DNA of 64,000 nucleotides from Megaleporinus macrocephalus. Taxonomy: Eukaryota > Chordata > Actinopteri > Characiformes > Anostomidae. Made by a program: the position numbers and the translations under genes. Where the stretch lies: NCBI GenBank assembly GCA_021613375.1, contig CM038716.1, positions 1,426,001-1,490,000 on the forward strand, in the 5' to 3' direction. Shown here one piece after another: positions 56,377-64,000 of the stretch (position 1 is the first letter of the stretch; each line of letters opens with the position of its first letter). The notes below the pieces were generated by a model, which was not told where the DNA came from, did not search any database, and saw only the letters and a program-made list of their open reading frames with translations.

Positions 56377-56705
56377 TGTAACGCTGGAGGAGGCAGGATG
56401 CACGCGCAGATGAGGTTTACAGGATTTAATGAAGTTCATGATACGAGATAACAAGCAGAACACAAAGCGAAACACAGAGGACTAGACAGGCAGACTATAT
56501 ACACAGGATAACGAGAGGAAACAGGAGACAGTTGGTGACAATAGGAGGTGACAAGGATGGGAACCAGGTGAAGGGTGGAGACAAGGATCACATGACTGAC
56601 AGACAGAACCACATGGTGAAAAACGTAAACACACACAAGCACATGGCTACAAACAGAAACATAAACAAACAGGCAAGGACGAGGGAAACAGGGCAGTACG
56701 TGACA
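56377..56705 (-). mobile_element. Solo LTR with 5-bp target duplication
   Basis: 329 bp. On the minus strand it starts TGTCACGTACTGCCC and ends CCTCCTCCAGCGTTACA. CCTAG is duplicated exactly at 56372-56376 and 56706-56710. A TATATA box (plus strand 'GACTATATACACAGG', about 56493) and ATTAAATCC poly(A)-type signal (about 56428-56436) lie in the right order for the minus orientation. It is probably Gypsy-type. Confidence 0.85.
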
Positions 56706-56710
56706 CCTAG

Positions 56711-57572
56711 TTTTATTGGGGTTAGAATCATACTCAACATTATTCCGGGAAACAGGGCAGAGTGTGACAAAGATAACATATTAAAAAGTTATATATTATA
56801 ATATATATGAACCTTAAGTCTCAATTTATTAATTTGTGGCCAAGTCTTATTATAAATAATCACTAAGTCATCTTGGGAGCTCCAAAAGAATAAATTTTTG
56901 CAATATACTAGAGATGGATTACTGACCTGTTCCTAGCGGCCTCTGACTACATGGCCAAGGCCCTCACACCACTGGTTCTAAGACTAGGTGCAAATGCAAA
57001 TATTAGACAAAAACCTTTACATGCAACGACTAAATAAATGCTTATACCCTGTCATTATATTTGAAATAATGAAAAACTCTAACACCAACAGTAACCGTAG
57101 GAAATAGTAACCTAATGCACATTATTTGAATAATAGTTGCTAGTGCACAGTAATTATTTTACCTACATAATTTTTTTTCCAGCACTGCAATAGCACAAGT
57201 GAAAATCCCACATAAACATGAGTGTTTTATTAAAAGGCTTATATCTAACATCTTTGTGTAGTTTATATTTTATTAAGTTCCACTTTTTTCAAAGCAAAAA
57301 CAACCATTTTCCAACCTCTCTTTTTAACTTCATTTAACATTCAAAAAACATCTGAAGAAACATTAAATTGGGCTAAACTGCTGTAGACAGTTTTTTTAAT
57401 AGCTTAGTTTTCATATACAAACTGTATGAACTGGGGAGTGAATGACACGTTTTGAACTTTAACAGTGTTTATATACTACTTTTAGCTCGTTTTTCATCAT
57501 TTTCAATTGTGTGGGCCCTTTTTTTACAGGTTATTTTACAGGTTTGTTTTCTTGATCATTATGTATGATTTG
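56711..57572. other. No gene recognised
   Basis: AT-rich sequence without features. Near 56743-56768 there is a short repeat of the 'AACAGGGCAGNRYGTGACA' words from the adjoining solo LTR end. Confidence 0.45.
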
Positions 57573-57935
57573 TGTCAGGGCCCGAATGACAGAACCGACG
57601 CACGCGGAGAGTATAATAACAAGAGGTCTTTAATAAGGGCAAACCAGAAGGATAGTGAGGTACAGGCAGGGTCAAAAACGAAGTAGCAACAACAGGGGCA
57701 AATCAGAACTGGGAAGTCGTAGAACAGGAAAAAGATCAAACAAACAGATGAGGAATACTCAGAGATGCAATGTAACCACAAACGCAAAACCTCGCACCGT
57801 AGTGGGGCAACAGAGCAAAATAGAAACACATGGGCTAATAGGGACCAGGTGAAGTTAATATTTGGCCGATGGAGCTCTATTGGCTGCTGATGGACGTGTG
57901 ATGTTGACGTCGTCCGCCGGTGGATTCTGGGAGGT
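57573..57935 (-). mobile_element. LTR-like fragment
   Basis: The plus strand starts TGTCAGGGCCCGAATGACAG. On the minus strand it therefore ends in ...GGGCCCTGACA, after CTTATTAAAGACCTCTTG (a poly(A)-type signal with a short R-U5), like the solo LTR at 56.4 kb. The other end is not clear, and no target duplication was found. Confidence 0.5.
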
Positions 57936-58569
57936 CTTAAAACCTTTTCAGGGAACCAAAACTGGTTCTTCTATGGTATGACCCAAACAAAACATCTTTG
58001 TGGTATATTTACAATAAGTGCAGCAGAGCAATTCCCAAGATTATAAAATACAATTTACAATTTATTAACGTGACATGTTTAATTTGTTAACATTAGTTGT
58101 AAGTAAACATGTTCTCTTTAAAGAAGGTTCACCGTCTTGCTGCATTGCTAGTGTTTGCGTCATGATTCCTAAAACTGAAGGTTGAACTATAGTGAAACAC
58201 GTTTGTTGACATGCAAAGACTGCATTCCTGTTCTTCTAATCTCTTAAAGTGTATTAAAGATATTTATTCATGAGTAAATAGCCACCACTCTAAATGGATA
58301 GAATGACAGAAGTTCCTGAGACCTCTATTCAGCTGTGTAAGAATGACTCAGCATTTTATGCTGTCATATGATGCTTAGCCTCTGTGCCTGCAGTGGGTGG
58401 GTTGTTTGTGCCAGACTACATCACGTGACTATCATACTCTGTGTTTTTCTGTAATAGAAGATGCATGGAAAAAGAGAGGGTGGAGAAATTCTGAAAAAGA
58501 AATGCATTAAAGATAAAAAACTAAGCAGGCACATGTATAGAGATAAAATCATGTATAGAGATAAAAGTA
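57936..58569. other. Unassigned stretch
   Basis: Nothing recognised. Confidence 0.5.
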
Positions 58570-59217
58570 ATAGGTCAAGTCGTGACAAGGTTTATTTATA
58601 TAGCGCTTTTTACAACGATGTTGTCTCAAAGCAGCTTTAAAGAGTTTTGAAAACAGACAGTTACAACATATATCCCCCAGTGAGCTAGCCAGAGGCAACA
58701 GTGGCAAGGAAAAACTCAACTGGAGGAAGGGAGGAACCAGACTCACAAGGGGAGACCCATCCTCCTCTGGTCAAACAGTATTTTAGTTTAATAAACAGTT
58801 TAATAAACTAAGTACCAAGGAAAAGAGTCTCTGTTTGAAATCTGGATAGCAAAGTTTTAGAAGCTGCACAGGTAGAGGCAGTCTTACCACAAAGCAACTT
58901 TGCCCTCAGTGAGCAAGCCAAGGGCATCAGTGGTAAGAAGAAACTCCCCAAATTGATAAGACCTGAAGAGGAACCAAGACCCAAAACTATAACCCCATCC
59001 TCCTCTGCTCAACACTGGATAGCAGAACAAAGCACAAAGCAATACAAAAAGCATCTGTGATGGACAGAAATATTAAATTAACCAGTGACCACCAGTGACC
59101 AGTAACCAGTCCTATCAGAATAATAATGACATCTGAAAATCAGATTAAACTGAATTTTCTCTACAACTGATAACCAGTGACTACTGTTAGGAGTGTACCA
59201 CAGTGAAAAACCATAAA
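58570..59217 (-). mobile_element. L2-type LINE 3' UTR
   Basis: On the minus strand it ends with CTCTTTAAAGCTGCTTTGAG and AAAAAGCGCTATATAAATAAA, and it contains the 'CAGAGGAGGATGGGTCTCCC' block. The module from CAGTGAG...CATCCTCCTCTG occurs twice, at 58677-58770 and, in a diverged form, at 58908-59008. It is probably the 3' part of the minus-strand L2 at 59728-60720, separated by the LTR-like segment. Confidence 0.7.
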
Positions 59218-59727
59218 TGTCACTGTAAAGCCCCCCAGTCAGGAGGCTTGCAATGAGGATGAGGGACAGGTTTCCAATTCACAGTGCTGTTTTATTAACA
59301 CCACACAACAAAAGTACTTAAATACACATAAAAAAGTAATAAACCAAGCTAGTTAAAGTAACTCCATTGACCCTAGTCAATATCAGGCAGTGAACTACTG
59401 CAGTTCACAATGGAGGCTATAACCATGAAACTACACAAACCTCAACCGCATTTAAACCTGACATCAACTAGTCAACTTAATATGGTAATTTATCTTACAA
59501 GTGTAAAATTTGTATGTATTAGAGTCCATGTTTAAGGTGCAGGTGAGAACAGAAAGTGCAGGAGAGTCCATGATGAAAACAAGAACACAAATCCAGATTA
59601 ACAGTTCACAAAAAAACAAAGAATAGATCCACAGAGCAAAAATACACAAAGTAGTTTGAACAATACTAAATTTACAAAACACAGGATGTACAATTTCACA
59701 ATTCCAGACAAAGCTGTGACTCTGACA
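59218..59727 (-). mobile_element. Possible LTR inserted in the L2 copy
   Basis: The minus strand begins TGTCAGAGTCACAGC and ends GGGGGGCTTTACAGTGACA, with AATAAAACAGCACTG about 80 bases before that end, as in an LTR. The flanking bases do not form a target duplication, and the 5' border is uncertain. Confidence 0.35.
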
Positions 59728-60720
59728 TCCCTGGATATTATAGCATAACTAAAAGAGAGAACCAGATAAGCACAGTATATAAACTGAGAACAGTATATGG
59801 TGTTACTAGAGTGCAGCAGATACTCTGGTAGAATGCTTTTTACAGATATCTGATATGGTTATATTGTCCTCTGTCTTAAGTTAAAATGTATCATCTGGTT
59901 GTCGGCATAGCAGTGAAAATTTATGCCATTCTTTTGGATAATGGTACCAAATGGTAGCACATATAGAGCAAATAAAATAGGTCCTAAGAAAGAGCCCTGT
60001 GGAACACCATACTTTACTTTGGTATGAACAGATAATTTGCCATTTATATTTACAAACTAATAGTGATCACTCAGGTAAGATCTGAAAGAAAACTATCTTG
60101 TCAAATGCTGCACTAATATCAATATACTCCATTGGTCAAACACAATGTCTGTGTGGATTTAAAAATATCCTACAACTATTACTTTATTGGAGAGCATTAT
60201 TAAACATGATGATTAAGTCAGCAAATTCCTTTAAGAACTCGTAGGGCTCTTTAAAAAAAATCCTTAATGGAAGTTCTTAAAGTGAGGGGTGGATACTATT
60301 CCGATTTAAAAGACCTTTCTTAACAGTATACCAATTACGAGCAAAACCCACATTCTGAGCACCACCTGCACAACCAGCAGTTTAGTGACCATAACCTGCT
60401 GTAGATTTCGACACCATGTTGAACTGGGCTGGGGCAGAGCATATTTCCCCATCAGGCATCATGTAGGCCAATTTACACCCCTCTTTAAAATCAGCCTTGG
60501 TTATTTCTGACGGTCACAGATGAGCGCTGTTAGTCCCTACATGAATATCTATCCTTGAATATCTTCCAGTTATTACTAATATCCAGCACCCTGGTTATAC
60601 AGTTAACTGCCCCTAAAGGTGAGACTATTTTCATGTGCCGTGAAATAGAATCACTTATAACCAGAGAAACATATTGCTTCTGTGTTTGCTTAATCTGTTT
60701 TTATTGTATATTAACCATCG
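59728..60720 (-). pseudogene. L2 LINE remnant: SGNH-type ORF1 and RT fragment
   Basis: Minus strand. ORF1 block I is degenerate (SDSISRHMKIVSPLGAVN, about 60660-60605). 'IHVGTNSAHL' (about 60545-60515) is the SGNH Asn block, with Asn kept and the following Asp changed to Ser. 'YSRLWSLNCWLCRWC' (about 60405) belongs to the C-terminal part, with stops close by. After a deletion the RT block at 60110-59890 has 'FRSYLSDHYF', YGVPQGSFLGPILFALYVLP and FHCYADN, where the YADD motif has changed to YADN. UTR-like words follow near 59760. Confidence 0.65.
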
Positions 60721-60862
60721 TTAGACCCTTACAGACTATTTTCACAGGCTTACAGACTATTTTACCTACTACAGAGAGTGAAGACTGCAGTTTAACTTTC
60801 CAACAAAAGCTGGTGGTAAGATTTTAAATCCACTGAAAAAGTAAGTATCACTATCCTATACT

Positions 60863-61676
60863 ATGGCTGCGTTTGTTTGTGTGGAGTGTGGCATGTATAG
60901 TAATAGTCCTCTCTCCACCACTAGTGATAATAATAGTGGGTCAGTTTGTGAGAAGTGGCAGCTAATTTCTACTCTGGTGGAGAAGGTGAATCAGTTAGAG
61001 GTGCGCATCCGAGGTTTAATCAGGGATAGAAAGCAGAGTTCATTGTTGTCTACCCATTGTTGGTGCCTTAGGGAGAGTTAGTGTCCCACTGACTCCAGCT
61101 GTAGAGCCCCCACAGCAGGTTGAATGGGTGACATATCAGCGGCATAGTAACAAAGCTAAAGCTGACGCTAAAGCCAAAGCTAAAGCTAGCCCACCTGAGC
61201 ACCACGCACCTATTCATGTGTCAAACAAATATTCTCCACTCAGTGAAACACCCACCGAGGAGTCTGTCAACGGTACTCTGGTAATAGGAAACTTGATTGT
61301 ACGACACGTGAAATTAGCTACTCCTTCAGGGGCACCAGTACGTATATTCGTATGCGGCAGTCTGAGGTCACTAAGAGCAAAATGAAAGGTGATCAAAATA
61401 GCCCATACAATGTCAGATGCTGTAATATGCTATGGCCCTATTCCAAAAATGGCAGGGTGCTGAAGCTTACAGCAGGCTTTGGGCGCTACACTGCTGGATG
61501 TCCAAGTGGTGTGCACAAAATCATGTGGGCTTCATACACAATTGGTCCAAGTTTGAGGGGAAGTCTGGTCTCGTAGGGCGGGACGGTGTCTACTCCATGC
61601 GAGAGGGTGCTCTGCTATCGTGCAGCATAGCCCATAGTCTGTTATTTAGTCGGCAGAGCAGCGTAGATTGTTGCTG
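60863..61676 (+). pseudogene. L2 ORF1 (zinc-ribbon-like plus SGNH domain), broken
   Basis: The ATG at 60863 gives MAAFVCVECGMYS with CVEC. The second Cys pair of the sister copy (CAKC) is here CEKW. A coiled-coil-like LVEKVNQLEVRIRGLIRDRK follows. After a stop and frameshift come an A/K-rich linker (61135-61200) and block I, 'LVIGNLIVRHVKLATPSGAP', where the catalytic GDS is GNL. The C-terminal part is in another frame (61432-61677): 'RLWALHCWMSKWCAQNHVGF' and GLVGRDGVYSMREG, where the catalytic His of DGVH is Tyr. The middle with the Asn block is missing. Confidence 0.7.
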
Positions 61677-61879
61677 ACTGTCCAGAGCCGAGACCAGGCA
61701 GCAGACAAACAGGCTAAACCGACCGCCTGCTCGCTGCCTTGAGACGTCACCTAGGTACAACTATATTGAGACTGTTTCACTGCCCTGAATTAAACACAAA
61801 CTTAGAAAATCTCCATCAGTTTGTTTAAATAACTTAGTTAATATGAGAATATTAGATCCAGTGTCTAGCTGCAGCGTTT

Positions 61880-62455
61880 CTGAACTAAGGTTTGGTTTGT
61901 TTAATATAAGGTCACTGAACTCTAAGGCTGTCATTGTAAATGATACAATAACGTATAATAAAATTGATGTATTATGTCTCGTAGAAACATAGATTAAACC
62001 TAAGGAATATTTGGCATTAGACGAAGCCACTCCTATAGGTTATAAGTATGAACACAGTCCCAGACTGTCCGGTAAAGGAGGGGTATATGTGTTATTTATA
62101 AAAATTCATTAGACATAAATCAGAAACACAGTTTCACTTAAAAAAAATTTTTTATTCTTTTCATGAACATCACCAATTTGACCACTAACAGTCTTACTCA
62201 AAATGTAATAGGGCCTACACATTCCTGTAATCACACACTAGATCAAGTTTTGACTATAAGTGTTGATACACATAATCTTACTGTTCTTCCACAGACTTCA
62301 GTAGTTTTGGATCACTACCTAATGTCATATGAATTGAGCCTTAGTGAAAATTCATATACAACACCCCGTTATTGCATGAAGTGTTCAATAATGCCAAATA
62401 CACCTCAGCACTTTATTGAAATCCTGATGTTGGTGCTGTTGTCCCACCACTTCAC
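61880..62455 (+). pseudogene. L2 ORF2 endonuclease fragment
   Basis: 'LRFGLFNIRSLNSKAVIVND' and IDVLCLVET (the catalytic Glu) at about 61885-61990, then 'PRLSGKGGVYVLF'. A deletion leads to 'NVIGPTHSCNHTLDQVLTI' and VLDHYLMSYELS (about 62190-62340), where the SDH motif is LDH. This is an APE-type endonuclease of the L2/CR1 group with the central part missing. Confidence 0.7.
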
Positions 62456-63256
62456 GTGATCACACAGGTTTGTTGACTGTGAAGTGGGGGGGTGGGGGGT
62501 CCCAGTGTCTCAGGGTGCTCTCATGTCTATGTTACCTTCTGATTCTCTCCTTTTAATTTAGGCTTTTATATTTAGATCTGCCGGAGTCACCAGCCACTTT
62601 TGAATCTGTTTACTTTCATATTCTCTACAGTTGCACTCCTGAGCCAAACTAACTTTCTCTCTTTACTGTTAATGAGGTAATGACTGTCCTCCCGTCTGTT
62701 AAATGCTGTTGGAGGACTGACCATCAGGGCCTCCTCCCCACCCATCACCAGCCAGCTCTCCTGTCCATTTGTGTCTACTGCTACACACTCAGTTACATCA
62801 CTGTGCCATCCAGATGCACCAGCATTGACATAGAATGGGACTGTTTCAGCTTCTGCTCACTTTACATAAAGACTCAGTCAGAGACTGCTTCAGTCAGAGA
62901 CTGCCTCTACCTGTGCAGCTTCTAAAGCTTTGCTATCCAGATTTCAAACAGAGACTCCTTTCCTTGATATTTAGTTTATTAAACTGTAAATACTGTTTGA
63001 CCAGAGGAGGATGGGTCTCCCCTTGTGAGTCTTGGTTCCTCCCAAGGTTTCTTCCTCCAGTCTGAGGGAGTTTTTTTCTTGCCACTGTTGCCTCTGGCTT
63101 CATACTGGGGGATATATGTTGTAACTGTCTGTTTTCAAAACTCTGTAAAGCTGCTTTGAGACATTTTTTTTTTGTAAAAAGAGCTATACAAATAAACTTG
63201 ACTTGACTTTTAATCCACTGAGGCATACGAAAGCATTAGCTTTAGCTTTGTTATGC

Positions 63257-63258
<2 letters not shown>

Positions 63259-63337
<79 letters not shown>
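63259..63337. repeat. (TA)n microsatellite
   Basis: Nearly pure AT dinucleotides for about 79 bases. The Tyr-Ile open frames on both strands are artefacts. Confidence 0.95.
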
Positions 63338-63342
<5 letters not shown>

Positions 63343-64000
63343 CACCATAGTATATATATATGTACAACGAGCTCAGTTGAATTAATTAACTCACATATAA
63401 GCACAATGATGTGCAGACTAATTATAAATGTTACATTTAAGAAGCCAGCACATCCACATCCACATAAGTGAATAAGGCATTCTCCTGCACCTGAGCAAGG
63501 ACAGCTTAGCTATGCTAAGTTTTTCTTGTGGGAGAGGACTTGAAATTCAGATTTGGAGAAGGGAGTGCCATTTCAAAAACCAGAGACATAGGAGAAGAAG
63601 TGAAGGATGTGGATTTAACAGTGTGGAACACAAGGTACGGCTGATTTGTGGCTATGTAAATGTTAGCCAGCTGTCTAAGTATTCCTAGATTAACTCCATG
63701 GATTAAGCATGATGTGTTGTAGAAATAAATAATACGCTTATATTAACATAAAAGAAGTGGAAAAACAGATGCACATTACAGCGCTTTTGCTGTTGCACCT
63801 TAAGTGATGTAGCAGTTAAATTCAGGTGCCTGTACGGATGTATGTAACTGCTGCACTATTAAGATTGAACTGAAATTTAAATAAGAAGCTAACATCAGCC
63901 TTTGAGTCCATCAAATTCAGCACATGTGTTCTACCTGTCCAAAATCAAAAAAATCATTGCGGTTCAAAGAAAACATTTATTTGGCAGGATGCAAAAACAT
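63338..64000. other. No gene recognised
   Basis: AT-rich sequence with no recognised feature up to the window end. Confidence 0.5.

Larger units (their letters stand above)
60760..63215 (+). mobile_element. L2-type LINE, ORF1 plus endonuclease, RT deleted
   Basis: 5' end unclear; ORF1 at 60863-61676, ORF2 endonuclease pieces at 61880-62455, then directly the 3' UTR (about 62480-63210). The UTR ends GAGCTATACAAATAAACTTG and a short ACTTG tail. The reverse transcriptase is absent, so it could not move by itself. Confidence 0.75.

Noticed and set aside
63203..63471. Tyr-Ile repeat open frames on both strands
   Set aside because: Translation of the TA microsatellite.
1..64000. A functional novel multi-gene system
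   Set aside because: Every multi-gene cluster I could read is a transposable element with stops, frameshifts or deletions. The only open questions are how the repeat pair and the two-gene transposon are organised.

Overview
The window reads as vertebrate, and more narrowly teleost fish, chromosomal DNA. It is AT-rich and holds long low-complexity runs and introns with GT/AG borders. It carries a mix of element families typical of fish genomes: L2, L1/Tx1-type, Gypsy, BEL/Pao, Tc1/mariner, hAT, piggyBac, ISL2EU, and a two-gene transposon with a SAMD3-like protein. I found no convincing host gene, tRNA, rRNA or CRISPR. Almost every recognisable coding stretch is a decayed transposable-element gene, so this is a gene-poor, nested TE region. 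The species cannot be named from the sequence.

Layout. 0-6 kb: a Gypsy LTR and gag split by a shortened L2 LINE, then an L2 3' end on the minus strand. 6.6-10.2 kb: an ISL2EU-type relic with a YqaJ/SWIM nuclease-like gene (plus) converging on a THAP-DDE transposase (minus). 10.6-13.8 kb and 29.9-33.6 kb: two copies of an unclassified repeat in opposite orientation, enclosing about 16 kb. Between them lie an L1 LINE (14.8-19.7 kb, 14-bp target duplication) and a large minus-strand two-gene transposon (21.5-27.5 kb) cut by a 1.6-kb piggyBac-type element at TTAA.

33.8-34.7 kb: an internally deleted Tc1 element. 36.2-39.1 kb: a minus-strand Gypsy element with deletions. 43.9-44.5 kb: a hAT transposase remnant. 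45.7-48.7 kb: a minus-strand BEL/Pao gag-pro-pol remnant with a repeat-rich gag and an inserted LTR. 49.2-50.2 kb: a LINE 3' end and a solo LTR with a clean 5-bp target duplication. 52.9-56.7 kb: a Tc1-type fragment, a 471-bp MITE, a mariner copy with TA sites, and a second solo LTR with a 5-bp duplication. 57.6-63.2 kb: another LTR and head-to-head L2 copies. 63.26 kb: a long TA microsatellite.

The genes do not form one pathway; they are remnants of independent elements. The points most worth checking are the inverted 3-kb repeat pair, the two-gene SAMD3-like transposon with its diverged second fragment at 14.6 kb, and the two-gene ISL2EU relic. All family assignments come from recognising protein motifs by eye. 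No search or alignment program was run.
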